Assembly (NCBI GenBank): GCA_013350335.1 | Contig: CM023540.1 | Coordinates: 26,639,175 to 26,703,174, forward strand | Direction of reading: 5' to 3' | From: Chimonanthus salicifolius | Taxonomy: Eukaryota; Streptophyta; Magnoliopsida; Laurales; Calycanthaceae | DNA length: 64,000 bases | Shown here: one piece after another, positions 37,515-47,971 of the stretch | How positions within the stretch are numbered: position 1 is the stretch's first letter | Layout of the letters: the number at the start of each line of letters is the position of its first letter | The notes under the pieces: model-generated | Seen by the model: the letters and a program-made list of their open reading frames with translations, nothing else | What the model was told of the DNA's origin: nothing | Database searches by the model: none | Translations under genes and position numbers: made by a program

Positions 37515-38030
37515 CGGTGGAATGAGTCTTCTATCAAAATAAGAATAAATAAGAATAAATAATAGAACAGTGTAAACGTAGAATTCTAAATAATAGGAAT
37601 CATCTATGAAATATGAATATCTTTAGAATCTTCGCAAGGGATTTTTTCTCCTAAATTCTCTTCGATTTGTTTAAAAATAGATGAACCATGTGCCAAACTT
37701 GCGCAAATCAGGCAGTAATTATATATCTCTGAAACCATAAAGAGACAGAAATAGGAATTCACTTGGAATAAGGAATGGGGGATGGCTATTGATGTTAGAA
37801 ACCAAAGACTTGCCACCATTACTGAATGCAATTGGATGCATGGAGGTACAGGTTAGATTTGTTTTTGACTGCTTTTAAATGGATGATACGATTCTGAATT
37901 AATTCCTTACTTTAAATTTCTTATTTTTTCAATACTTGCTATGAAAATGACTAATTCATTCTTCTATAAATAGTAAAACACCATTAAAAATGCCAAACCG
38001 TGACGGTCATGCTTTCAATTCAGATGCAAA
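37515..38030. other. Intergenic DNA, no gene seen
   Basis: The minus-strand ORF at 37604-37831 has no recognisable domain. No other content is supported. Confidence 0.5.
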
Positions 38031-38220
38031 TTTTTTTTTTAAACAGTTAAGATTAGACTTTCATTAAGGAAAAAAAACTGTACAGGATAGAGAAAAAGAG
38101 GGAGGAAGCCTATGAGAAATAGGCCCCCCACCCAACATAAAAAGAATAACAATCCAACAATAATTAAATGTAGAAGCCCTAGGCCTACTAAAAAGCCCAA
38201 AAGGGAAAGCCACTAGCTGC
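38031..38220 (-). mobile_element. Probable LINE 3' end with poly-A tail
   Basis: On the minus strand a transcript-like end reads TTCCTTAATGAAAGTCTAAT...CTGTTT followed by ten A residues (T run at 38031-38040). Pyrimidine-rich sequence before AATGAAA and a direct A-tail are typical of plant LINE 3' ends. No reverse-transcriptase code remains and no TSD was found. Confidence 0.5.
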
Positions 38221-38679
38221 CCGGGGTAAAAAAAAATCTCAGACTCAATTTAACGTCTGAGGGTTAGCTTGACCGTTAAGAATCTTAATAAACAGTGGGA
38301 GACTTTAGATTTAAGTCTAACTCTCAACATATAAGTGTCAATCCCTCTAATTTACCCCACGTGTGATGATAGGGATGTTGCACATGTCCGAAGGACTTAA
38401 TTAGATGCTCTAAGAGGCCTTTCAATACTTTGGACTTAAAAAAAATAAAAATTCAGACACAATTTTAAAGATCTAAGCCTAGTGAGTCTGGTCTAATTTA
38501 TTTATTTTTTAACATGAATATCTCTACTTTACATTCGAGGCAAGAGTAATCTCACAAATATGCATACCTCTCAATTCACACTAGATTAGTCAATGAGAAT
38601 TAACTCCCTACAAAATAGCCCAACTTGAATTGTACGCAAGGCAGAAACTCTTTATCAAAAAGTGGTACGAGGTGGAGTT

Positions 38680-38690
38680 TATATATAAAG
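38680..38690 (+). promoter_or_regulatory. TATA box of the 38.8 kb NIMIN gene
   Basis: TATATATAAAG lies about 115 bp upstream of the start codon, giving a leader of roughly 85-90 bases that ends in the GGGA and GA tracts. Confidence 0.55.
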
Positions 38691-38766
38691 ATTCCCAAGA
38701 ACGATAAAGTGTAGAGAAACAATTCTTTACAATATACACGTAATCTAAATCCTCAGGGGAGAGAAA

Positions 38767-38790
38767 GGGAGGGAGGGAGGGAGGGAGGGA
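38767..38790 (+). promoter_or_regulatory. (GGGA)6 G-quadruplex motif in the leader
   Basis: Six perfect GGGA units followed by a GA run end 12 bases before ATG 38803. Four or more GGG runs with single-A loops is a textbook G-quadruplex pattern. If transcribed from the TATA box at 38680 it would sit in the mRNA leader next to the start codon. Confidence 0.7.
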
Positions 38791-38802
38791 GAGAGAGAGA
38801 AT

Positions 38803-39105
38803 ATGGAAGGAGAAAGATCGAAGAGGCCAGCTTGTCAACCTCTGGACGAAGAGGATGAAGAGAAGATGGAGTTGTTCTTTGCCCTACTTAGAAATCTCCG
38901 AGCTGGGAAAGAGAGTTTGAGAATTGAATCAAAGAAAATGAAGAAAGTAAAGGCTGCAACACCCGTTTGGAATCCTTCCTTTGAGTTGGAGGATTTCATA
39001 AACAACAATGAGATCAAAAACCCTAGAATCGTTTCTGGTCCTTCTAATAAAGAAGATGAAAACATGGAAAAAGGCCAAAATTTGGACCTCGATCTCTCCC
39101 TCTAG
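38803..39105 (+). CDS. NIMIN-type NPR1-interacting protein with LDLDLSL EAR
   Basis: This intronless 100-residue protein is a second NIMIN-like paralogue. An acidic stretch (residues 15-20) runs into EKMELFFALLRNLRAGKE (20-37), the FF helix equivalent to the NPR1-contact segment of NIMIN1/2. WNPSFELEDF (56-65) is the EDF motif. KKMKKVK (44-50) is a likely nuclear signal. The protein ends in LDLDLSL (94-100), an LxLxL EAR motif at the extreme C-terminus as in NIMIN1/3. Start: first ATG after the TATA box and the GGGA/GA leader. It is closer to the 49.2 kb gene than to the 7 kb gene (shared PSFxxEDF and LxLSL). Repressor activity in salicylic-acid signalling is inferred from the family. Confidence 0.9.
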   Translation: MEGERSKRPACQPLDEEDEEKMELFFALLRNLRAGKESLRIESKKMKKVKAATPVWNPSFELEDFINNNEIKNPRIVSGPSNKEDENMEKGQNLDLDLSL

Positions 39106-40318
39106 AGATGATGGGTTTACTGTTTACACTGTGAAAGTAGCTTCTATAAATTTTGTAAGTTCCATCAACTAAAGCTTGTCAATTTGTCATTGTAAGTTCA
39201 TTTTCTTTTCTTTTATTACTTATATTATGGGATGGTGCTTTTCTCTATGTTTATGCCACTTAACTTTAAAATTCTTTGCTTTTAGGATTTAGAAATCTAT
39301 AAATAAATTTATATACATGTATATATATAAATACAAGATAAATAAATAAATATATTAATTTCATAACTCCTTAAAATCTATTCAGAATCATGGGTTCTTT
39401 GATATTATGAAATTTCAAACTTTTTTTTTATTTGATTTGGGGCTTTTCAAAATTTATGTTCGAAGGTTGAATTTATACAATTTTTTTTTATAAATTTCTT
39501 TCCTTCATGGCATCTCAAACTTTAGTAAATTATATCTCCTTTCCTTTATTTAATAGGATGAGTATTTGATATTAGTTGTCTTAGAATCAGATTTAATTCT
39601 AGGTTCAAATCACCGTAGAACTTGAGGTAGAACATCATAAAATTGTGCTCTAGAACTTGGAGGAAATGCTAATCTCGATAGAGGTCTGAATTGTTTCTCT
39701 CATTAGAAAGATATTGAAATTTCACCTAGGATAAATTTAATGTAAATTTGCTCATCAGGAATAAAAAAAAAACTCATTTGAAATGAAATTAAATTCTTGA
39801 AATTTTCTAACAAATTCAACAAGAAAATCAACAAGAAAAGACAATAACATAGGTTTAAAAAAACTCAAAATTCAATTGTAGTGTATTATTGGGTACCAAC
39901 ATCCTCAGTTATACATGAAACCTTGCTAAAATGCATCAAAGAAGACAACCCAAACATCCATGGACATCCAAGCCCTCATTATGCATGCTTACTTTGCATA
40001 ATACTCATACTTACCCATCTGTATATCCTCTACTAATACGTATATAACACATAAGCCTTCAAAATAAGGGAATAAAACAAAGAAATTCCTAGATAAATCC
40101 TACACGATTGGCACCTATGCATGTTACTTTCTTGGTTGAGAGATGAACTCTCCTTCATAAGGATTTCACTCCACTTGCTTGATTGAAGGGAGAATGATGT
40201 AGTACATAAAGAATGAAGCCTCTATCACTTTTAGTGTCCGTAAATTTTTATAAAAAAATTGAGTGATTAATATACTTACCCCTCATTAAAAAAAAAAAAC
40301 TTGTTAAAGGCCTAGGTC
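39106..40318. other. 3' flank of the NIMIN gene, no further gene
   Basis: AT-rich DNA. A B-box-like AGGTTCAAATCACC near 39602 could mark a decayed SINE but no A box supports it. Confidence 0.5.
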
Positions 40319-40326
40319 TAATACAT

Positions 40327-40653
40327 GGATAGCAATTCTTCCACGGGAGTTTTGTGTAACCCGACACGGATTTTATTGTATTATCCATTTTGCCCTTCGA
40401 ATCGGCTCGTTCGGAGCACTAACCCTTCTACTGCGATATAAATCGGCTCACTGACCGGCTCACTGAAATTTATCTAAGTGAGACTGGTTTTTCATACAAA
40501 ACAGCAAATCGAATCACTGACCAGCTCACCGACTGAAACACTGATTTTTTTTTTTTTTTAAATGCTTTCGTATAACAATGGAAGAGTAAAATGTGTAATA
40601 CCCTAAATTCCGTGTCTTGTTACACAAAATACCTGTGGAAGGATCGCTACTCC
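40327..40653. mobile_element. MULE-like MITE, AGCGATCC family
   Basis: The left end GGATAGCAATTCTTCCACGG and the right end TGTGGAAGGATCGCTACTCC are inverted; the flanks TAATACAT and TAATATAT match at 7 of 8. Subterminal TTATCCATTTTGCCCTTCG is shared with other copies and with the foldback family. The interior repeats CGGCTCACTGA. Confidence 0.7.
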
Positions 40654-40661
40654 TAATATAT

Positions 40662-41828
40662 ATTGGTCCATAGGTTTTTCTCTCTAAAGTCTATGTGAAT
40701 CCATGATTTAGGGCTCAATAAAAATTCTAGCGGTAAAAGTGAGAAAATTGTTGGTAAGAGATTGGATTTGTTTTAACTTGACCTTCTAGAAGTCAAAGTA
40801 TGAAAGAGATTTTAGATGTCTAGATTCAATAAATATTAAGCGGTAGAAAAGTATTAATAATGCCCTTTGGCGCACTACAATGCATTGGTTGATGATTTGT
40901 TTTTGAGGTGATTTTCTTCTTTTAAGGTAACCGATTTTTTTTCTTTTACGTAGAATTAACTTCTGCAAATTTCTTTGTGTGAATTTATTTTCTAAGGTTA
41001 TAAAATTTATGAGTGAATTTTTTCTTTTTTAAATCGGGATAGATTTCCAAGTTTCATTTGATTTTTCAATTGAATTTCCTGTTAGAAATCATGAGAGATT
41101 TTTGAGATCTTCAAGTTTTGAAATTAGAATCCCTTGTAAGGATCAATTACATTCATTTTAAAATTCTAAACTAGTGAGATTTGAGAATCATGAATTGGAG
41201 AAAACCAAATCAAACGACTGGTGTGATTGTGAGAAAATCGAGTTTTCGTCTAAGAAAATTCTTAGAGGCTGATTTTTTGCCACAAAATGCATCCATTGTT
41301 GATTCACAATCACGATGATGATAAGAATGGAAAGGAAAAGCATTGAAGAGCAAGGTGACATTTAGTTAGTGATCTCTGGCAATCAGGATTTTCCGTAAAT
41401 CGAGTAGATTTTTTTTTTTAAATGTTGGATGCTCTTACTTGATCAACATAGGTACTAATCTAGTTTTCTTATGAATCTCTTATAATCGTGGAAATGGAGA
41501 TTTGAAAATTTTGGTATAATTTTAAGAATGCTTAGATGCAAGTTTTTTAAGTGTGTAAGGTATTTGTCCATTCCAAACTTTTTTCTCTTAAAATCTTCTT
41601 GTTTTCAGTTATTGTCATCATTATTTTTGAAAAAAAAAAAGATATTTTTTAAGAAAAATATGCTCACACTAGATTTTCCATTTTCCCCTATTTTTATATA
41701 AATTTCAAAAGCTTCTCTACAAAAAATTGGTAGGAGAGAAAGGCCGAAGTGCCGATGATTCGGCAACCAAAACTCCTATATTGGTTGGTACGTATGGGCA
41801 ACCAAAATTTTCATCCCTGGGTGAAAAG
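40662..41828. other. Intergenic DNA, no gene seen
   Basis: AT-rich. Its last 75 bp (about 41755-41828, ending TGGGTGAAAAG) are repeated at about 42231-42305, so a TRIM now lies between two diverged direct copies. Confidence 0.5.
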
Positions 41829-42132
41829 TGTTAGGACTGGATATCCAAAGCAAAAGATTAGTCTACATTGGTTGTGAAGGGAGAGCTTTAAGCACTTATA
41901 ACGAACTGCCTCAAGAATCCCTTCGAATCAGGCTCTCCGACAAGTAAAACGTCACTGATCATCCAGTCCAGTTAGGAGATCTTGGTTCTGATACCACTTG
42001 TTAAGACTGGGTATCCAGGCCATTAGGTGAAATTAGTAAGTCCCCATTAGGTAAAATTAGTAAGGTCCTTTATAAGTCCATAAATTTTTCTTCACAAACC
42101 AATGTAGGACTCCTTCACTGTTGATTCCAACA
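41829..42132 (-). mobile_element. TRIM retrotransposon, minus strand
   Basis: TGTTAGGACTGGATATCC (41829) and TGTTAAGACTGGGTATCC (41999) start the two terminal repeats, and the right one ends GATTCCAACA at 42132. TCTGATACCA (41987-41996) is the complement of the tRNAi-Met primer site and abuts the right repeat, so the element reads on the minus strand. Flanks AAAAG and GAAAG match at 4 of 5. The left repeat has an internal deletion. Non-coding. Confidence 0.75.
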
Positions 42133-43088
42133 GAAAGACTACTAAGAGAGTCCATAAATCTCTCTTCGCTACTCGTTCTCTACTTTTTGTCTTTCATCTC
42201 TATCTTCATCTCACCCCCACTCAAAAAAATGTGATGATTTGTGAATCAATACGTCTGTATTGGTCGATATGTATGGGTAACCGAATTTTTTGCCCTTTGG
42301 GTGAAAAGAAGTCTAGAGATTTGTGGCTTGGACTTTAGAGATTTCTTCTCTCTCCCTCCATCCCACTCTCTCCCTCACCCCACCATTTTATTCTAGGAGA
42401 TTGTTATATTTTAAAGCACCATGATTTAGAACCTTTTCTCTTAATTTTTCTATAAATACGAGAGATTGTAAAATTCCAATTTGTATAAAGGGAATAGATT
42501 TTGGGGAAACCAAGAGACAACTAGAGAAGGTTAGGAAGCTCTTTAAAAGACTTGTATTTAGAGAAGAAAGTTTATGCAACCTTGCATAGTGAGGCTATGA
42601 AAGTGAATGTCAGCTTTTGGAATTTCATTATAGGTATATTGTAATTCTCAGTCTTCTCTTTGATATATTAGAAAGTCATCGTTCCTTTCACCCGTGAACA
42701 TACAGATCAATGTGGAATTATGATCAATTTTGTCTTATCATGTTGATGGTTTGATTTGATTTTGTTTGTTGGAGAAGCAAATACCAAAATGTTGGAGAAG
42801 CAAACACCTCAATTAATGAGAGAAAACTAGTTTAATACCTGGGGTACAAAAATCAATTCACTAATACAATCGGTCTTTACACCTGTTTTGGCGAACCAAT
42901 ACATATCAATCCAAATTTTTCCACTATATTACGGCTGATAAGCAGTGTATCAACCACATTTTTTACGCGTATTAATATGAAGAGCATTGCGCACTTGAGC
43001 TATTTACCTACAGAAGCCATTCATGCTTTTAAGCGGTTGAGGCCCTTTGGGACATAGAAATGGCCCCAATTTTGAGCGGTTGAGGCTC
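42133..43088. other. Intergenic DNA, no gene seen
   Basis: The region holds the second copy of the direct repeat at about 42231-42305 and otherwise AT-rich DNA without domain-bearing ORFs. Confidence 0.5.
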
Positions 43089-43096
43089 TTTTGGGC

Positions 43097-43418
43097 CAGG
43101 GGTCGAAAATGCTTCCAAACTCATTTTCAGTATCGGCTAGGATCTCAGGGTGAGATCTTTCTCTCTTTTCAATTTTTTTTTGAAATCTCGGTGGTTTTTT
43201 TTTTTTTTGAAAAAAATCGTTTAAAAAAATAAAAAGTTTGTTTTTTAATATATATATATATCGGCCGGTATTTCAAATATCGACCGATATCTAGGACGAT
43301 ATTCGTCTGATATGAGCAAATATAGGCCGAGATATCGGCCCGGACCTACAACCGATATTCGACTGAATTTTTTTTCTCTGGCCGATACGATACGTATCGG
43401 TCAAGATTTACACCCCTG
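43097..43418. mobile_element. hAT MITE, TCGGCCGATA family, 8-bp TSD
   Basis: A 322-bp element with ends CAGGGGTCGAAAAT and AGATTTACACCCCTG and a perfect TSD TTTTGGGC (43089-43096, 43419-43426). It has ATCTCAGGGTGAGATC and multiple ATCGGCC words. Non-coding. Confidence 0.9.
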
Positions 43419-43480
43419 TTTTGGGCATAGAAATGGGCCCTACGTAGGTTCATGTATTTCAATAGATATTTGAAAAAAAT

Positions 43481-43667
43481 GGTAGCGATCTTCACACAGG
43501 GTGTTTTGTGTGTACAGACACGGATTTTATTGTGTTTCCCATTTTGCCCTTGGAAATCAGTTCGCCGAAACCAGTGATTCTAGTATTGTAATGATCTGGC
43601 GAGCCGATTTCCAAGGACAAAATGAGAAATATAGTAAAACTTGTGTCGGTATACAAAATCATTGGCC
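43481..43667. mobile_element. MULE-like MITE, AGCGATCC family, deleted right end
   Basis: GGTAGCGATCTTCACACAGG begins the element; TTGTGTCGGTATACAAAATC then jumps directly to ATTGGCC, missing the usual GTCCGTGGAAGGATCGC. Flanks TGAAAAAAA and TCAAAAAAA agree at 8 of 9 but are low complexity. CCCATTTTGCCCTTGG is the subterminal motif. Confidence 0.55.
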
Positions 43668-43968
43668 TCAAAAAAAAGGAAGATGCAAATTGATTGCCTC
43701 ACAAGAATGACATGTCCTAACATGCTTTGGTGCATCAATTATCGGTGATGAATCTAATCACATTGATATTCGAATCATTAAAGCATGGTAGTACTGGTAC
43801 AAACTACAGGATAAAGTGATGTTACTAGTTAAGATTTGAGGCATAATGCGAGCAATAGAAAAGCACAATGACAAAGGCAAGCAAAGATAGACCCCCCTCC
43901 TAAATTGACAGGAGGATAGTCTGAAGGTGCTCAAAGTCGCAATCACATGGTTTTGGATTCGAGTTAAT

Positions 43969-44324
43969 TGAGATAACTTAACAAGGAAGAACGAGTCACA
44001 TCAATCGTGAGAGGAGAAATTAAAATAGTTATGTGAGAGACTAGATCAATTCACCTATTATGCAAGTTTTTTAGGCTTGAAATTCATTCCTAATAGTGGT
44101 ATCAAAGCTAGGGACCCAAACCATACCATGTGGACCCAGAAATTCTCTAGCCGAATAGGATAGTTGTGATGTTCTATCCGTTAGAGAGCCTCATTAGAGG
44201 GGGAATTGTTGTGGCTAGCAAACGAGTCTCATATCGATTGTGAGGAGAAATTTAAAGGGTTATATGAGACTGAATCACTCCACCTATTAGATTAGTCTTT
44301 TGGTTTAGAAACCCAATCCTAACA
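43969..44324 (+). mobile_element. TRIM retrotransposon, plus strand
   Basis: Left repeat 43969-44095, then TGGTATCAAAGC (44097-44108, primer site with one change from the tRNAi-Met match), about 100 bp of internal DNA, the polypurine tract AGAGGGGGAA (44207-44215) and the right repeat TGTTGTGGCTAG...CAATCCTAACA (44217-44324). The repeats share GAGGAGAAATT(T/A)AAA and TTCACCTATTA-like phrases. Non-coding. Confidence 0.75.
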
Positions 44325-45328
44325 CTAAAAGGGGAACATGAAATTGAAGGATCCTCTTCACCATTTCCTACTTGATTTGATCTTCATTGAAGCAGGAAGC
44401 ATGAGAACTTTTCATGAAGTAATCTAGCTTCCAACTTCACTAACACTTCAATCCATGGAGTACACAGCCGGCTGTTTCAAATCTGTATCATACACCAAGA
44501 GACGAGTTTGAGGGCTTCATCTACTATTTCTTTATAAGCTGTGGGAAATATATTACATGGATGGATGTATAAAGAACAGATAGAATGCCAATGAAGTGCC
44601 AAAATAAAAATTACATGAAAATAGAAACAAAATTATATAAAGGAAAATAAAATTTACTCGAAGTTTTCTCCTCTATGGGATGGGATAGATTCATCTCACG
44701 TTGAAAGGTTGTGAAATGGTGGAAATTTCTCTAGACCAACCTCTATCACAAATTAAAAAAGTAAAGTCAAATCCATGTGGGTTTGTGCTGCTGATAAATT
44801 CGATGAGGGTCCAATCAAGGATGAGTCGGCCCAATTAATCACTAGATGACTAGACTTACATATATTACATTTCAAAGAAATAAAAATACAGCTTGATTTC
44901 ATACAAAGACTTAAGACATCAATAATATACATGCTTGCTTGACTGTGTCTTTTTTGATAATGCTTGTTGCTTCAATGTGAGTATACTCTGTAGATTTTGA
45001 CTTTAGATTAGGATCATGTTTGAAATTTGTCTTATAATTTTACATTAATAAAAGCATTAGTATTGTAGGTCAATAATTTGTTATTATCAAAATTACTCTT
45101 TTACCCTCAGATAAAAACCTTTTACGCTAACACATTATAATGAAACTGAATAGTTAGTAATTGAGGCCAGGACACCCCGGTCATAAAATTATGTAGTGTG
45201 GATTTTGATCCCGTGCCCAATTTCTTGTTGGAAAGCTACTATAGTGTATAATCAACTTGAGCTTATAATTGGGCTTTCACTTAAATGCTCAATTCAGGCT
45301 TGGTCCCCACCGCTACAAATTAAGCCAG
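44325..45328. other. Intergenic DNA, no gene seen
   Basis: Mixed-composition DNA without recognised genes or element ends. Confidence 0.5.
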
Positions 45329-45336
45329 CATGTACT

Positions 45337-45522
45337 AGGGTCGGCTAGACCCATAAGCAAAAAAAGGAACCGCCTCAGGCCCCCATTATAACAAGGCCCA
45401 ATTTGGATTTTATATATAATTAAAATTTTAATTAAATGCTACTTATAATAATATGTTAAATATCAAGAAGGATCCATTTAGAATTTTTGCTTTAAACCTT
45501 AATTTGTGTCTAGCTGGCCCTG
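45337..45522. mobile_element. hAT-like MITE, CAGGGCCGG family, 8-bp TSD
   Basis: The 186-bp element AGGGTCGGCTAGACCC...GTGTCTAGCTGGCCCTG has a perfect TSD CATGTACT (45329-45336, 45523-45530). The first C of the usual CAGGG end is missing. Related to 62641-62804. Confidence 0.8.
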
Positions 45523-45737
45523 CATGTACTTGACCATTTTAGGTCAATCCAGTCTTGAGCCTTGCTAATAGAAATTGAGCCTGTACTTGGGGCTACCCAA
45601 AGCCCAGCCCTGCACAATTACGTTGCACTCCTACAGTCCTGCTAATAAAATCTAATTTAGGTTAGGAAGGCCCATTGCCCGAGCCCAGCTGGTTGATCCT
45701 ACTTCCTGATAGACCCAATCCCCTATTCTTTACTACC

Positions 45738-46059
45738 CAAGGGTAGAAAATTCAACCGAATTGAGATTTCATCCGAATTTTCGTATCGGGGATCTCGGTT
45801 CGGCTGAGATTTTTTCTCTATTCTCAAACTTTTTTTTTTGAAAATCTCGGTGGCTTTGTTTTGAAAAAAATCATTTAAAAATAAAAAATGCTGTTTTTTT
45901 TTTTAAAAAAAATTAAATATAAATATCGGATCTTGGATGTATCGGCCGAATTCTTTTTAAGTGGCCAATATTTTCCGTATCGGCCGAGATATCCCAGGCG
46001 TCCAAAACTAGAGGCATCTCGGCCGATACAATACCTATCGGCCGAATTTTATACCTCTG
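45738..46059. mobile_element. hAT MITE, TCGGCCGATA family, 8-bp TSD
   Basis: A 322-bp copy, the same length as 43097-43418. Ends CAAGGGTAGAAAATT and GAATTTTATACCTCTG are each one mutation from the family end. Perfect TSD TTACTACC (45730-45737, 46060-46067). Confidence 0.85.
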
Positions 46060-46066
46060 TTACTAC

Positions 46067-46412
46067 CAGGGGTACAGATATCGGTCGATACGAAACGTAT
46101 TGGCCGATATCTATCGGTTTTAAAGAGCCGTTCAATATCGGCTGATACTATACGTATCGGCCGTACAACATATTTATTTGCCGATATATCGGCGATATAT
46201 ATCGGTCTATATGATTTATATCGGTATTTTTAAAAAAATAAAAATCAAAATGGTGATCGACAGATATTTACGTTTTCAATTTTTTTTTTTAAAAAAAAGT
46301 TTATTTTTTCAGTGTTTTATACTTTTTAATTCAGAAAAAATAAAATAAAATAAAAAGAAGTGAGAGAATCATATCGGCCGAATTATATGGGGGGACTTTT
46401 TTTTCACCCCCG
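46067..46412. mobile_element. hAT MITE inserted in its neighbour's TSD
   Basis: Ends CAGGGGTACAGATATCGG and TTTTTTCACCCCCG; flanks GTTACTAC (46059-46066) and GCTCCTAC (46413-46420) match at 6 of 8. The left flank is the TSD of 45738-46059, so this copy landed at the junction of the older one. Confidence 0.75.
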
Positions 46413-46420
46413 GCTCCTAC

Positions 46421-46881
46421 CTAACCCACGGGACGAGTGACGTACCACTTACGGCACTCGTCCCAACCACCCATTGCCATTGCTGTTGAGTGTTGACATT
46501 GTAAGAGGAAGCGCCAAAGGAGAAGAAAAAAGTGGTGAGAACTCATTCCAGTCCTTACTTCAGATAAATTAGAATCGATGGAAACAGAATACTAAATTGA
46601 TCAAAATCAATTAAAATAAGAATGACTTCAGATTCTAACCAATTATTAATTAAAAATTAAAATTTTTTAATGAATGAGTTGATACTTAAGCTTTAACTTT
46701 AGTTTAAATACAACAGCTATCACCCAATTAGCAATGGAATGAAGTACGGAAATGACTAGCTTTCATAGTCAATTTACTACCTTCTTTTTAAAACAAAGAT
46801 GCTAAAATGATATTATTAAGTCGCTGTTAACAACCATGATTAATATAATTTATATAAGAAAATAATTTATAAGATTATAAA
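46421..46881. other. Intergenic DNA, no gene seen
   Basis: Short AT-rich interval between elements with no supported feature. Confidence 0.5.
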
Positions 46882-46889
46882 TTAGAACT

Positions 46890-47236
46890 GGAGAGCCTAT
46901 ATAGACACCTAAAAAATCTTTTCCAATACACCTGTTTTCCAAAACTATACCCTTTTCATTTAAAATCAGTCACAGAGTTCATAAAATTCAAAGTAGATAA
47001 ATTTTGATACCTTATTTGTACAAATCGGTCGAGAAACGGGTTCGTTTGAAAATCTCCTTTCACAGCCCATTCGTTCAAATGAATTTTTTTATTCGCCCGA
47101 TCGAATTTTTTTATTCGGTGGATCACCCATTCAGAGGATGCGTCATTTTTAAGTTGAAGGGCAAAATGGTATTTTTATCCACTTTTAGAAAACGGGTGTG
47201 TAGGGAAAGATTTCCCGGGTGTCTATATGGGCTCCC
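46890..47236. mobile_element. Short foldback element, 8-bp TSD
   Basis: Ends GGAGAGCCTATATAGACACC and GGTGTCTATATGGGCTCCC with the perfect TSD TTAGAACT (46882-46889, 47237-47244). The left arm has CCAAAACTATACCCTTTTCA and AATCGGTCGAGAAACG, the module also carried by 13820-18160; the right arm has the subterminal GGGCAAAATGGTATTTTT. Confidence 0.9.
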
Positions 47237-47293
47237 TTAGAACTGTGATGAAATTTATACTATCATCAATTTAGCAGCTTATAACATTCAAAC

Positions 47294-47325
47294 TAAAAAC
47301 ATATATATATATATATATATATATT
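47294..47325. repeat. AT dinucleotide microsatellite
   Basis: A perfect run of about 13 AT units follows ACAT. Confidence 0.9.
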
Positions 47326-47454
47326 AAAAAATGTCATATTAATATATTTTATTTAATTCAATATCTAAAGTTAAAAAAAAAAACTTTTAAAACATGAAAG
47401 TTATAAAAATAAAATCATCAACTACACCTATCTCATAAAATCGCATTTATTTAT

Positions 47455-47963
47455 AGGTGTCCATCATAACACAGGAAAACTCTTTTAGGAGACACGGGTT
47501 TTAGTTAACTTTCCATTTTACTCCTTCCATCCGTACAAATTTTAGTGGACTTTTAGAAATCGGTTCAATTTCAGTGAATCGGTGCACCGGACTGGATCAC
47601 TTAAAAATAGAAATTTGAAGAAAGTGATCTGCTCAGTGCACCGATTTGGACTCTTTCACGTCTCAATAAATCAGTGTACCAACCAAACCACTTTCTTCAA
47701 ATTTCATTTTCAAGTGATTCGGTTGGTACATCGATTTCTTGAAACGTGAAAGTGTCCAAATTGGTGCACTGAGCGGATCACTTTCCTCAAATTTCTATTT
47801 CAAAGTGATCTGATCCAGTGCACCGATTTAGTGAACCGATTCACTAAAAAGTGAATTGATTTTTGAAAGTCAACTAAAATTCGTACGGATGAAAAGGATA
47901 AAATAAAATATTCACTAAATTCATATCACTTAAAAAAGTTTTTTCGTGTTAAAAATGGCACTG
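47455..47963. mobile_element. Foldback element with GTGCACCGATT arms, 8-bp TSD
   Basis: Outer ends AGGTGTCCATCATAACAC and GTGTTAAAAATGGCACTG are imperfect inverted repeats. Flanks are the perfect TSD TTATTTAT (47447-47454, 47964-47971). The arms pair through AGTGATCTGCTCAGTGCACC and its mirror, giving a ~500-bp hairpin. No coding capacity. Confidence 0.8.
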
Positions 47964-47971
47964 TTATTTAT

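Noticed and set aside
39580..39615. SINE from the box AGGTTCAAATCACC
   Set aside because: Only the B-box-like word is present; no A box, tail or TSD.
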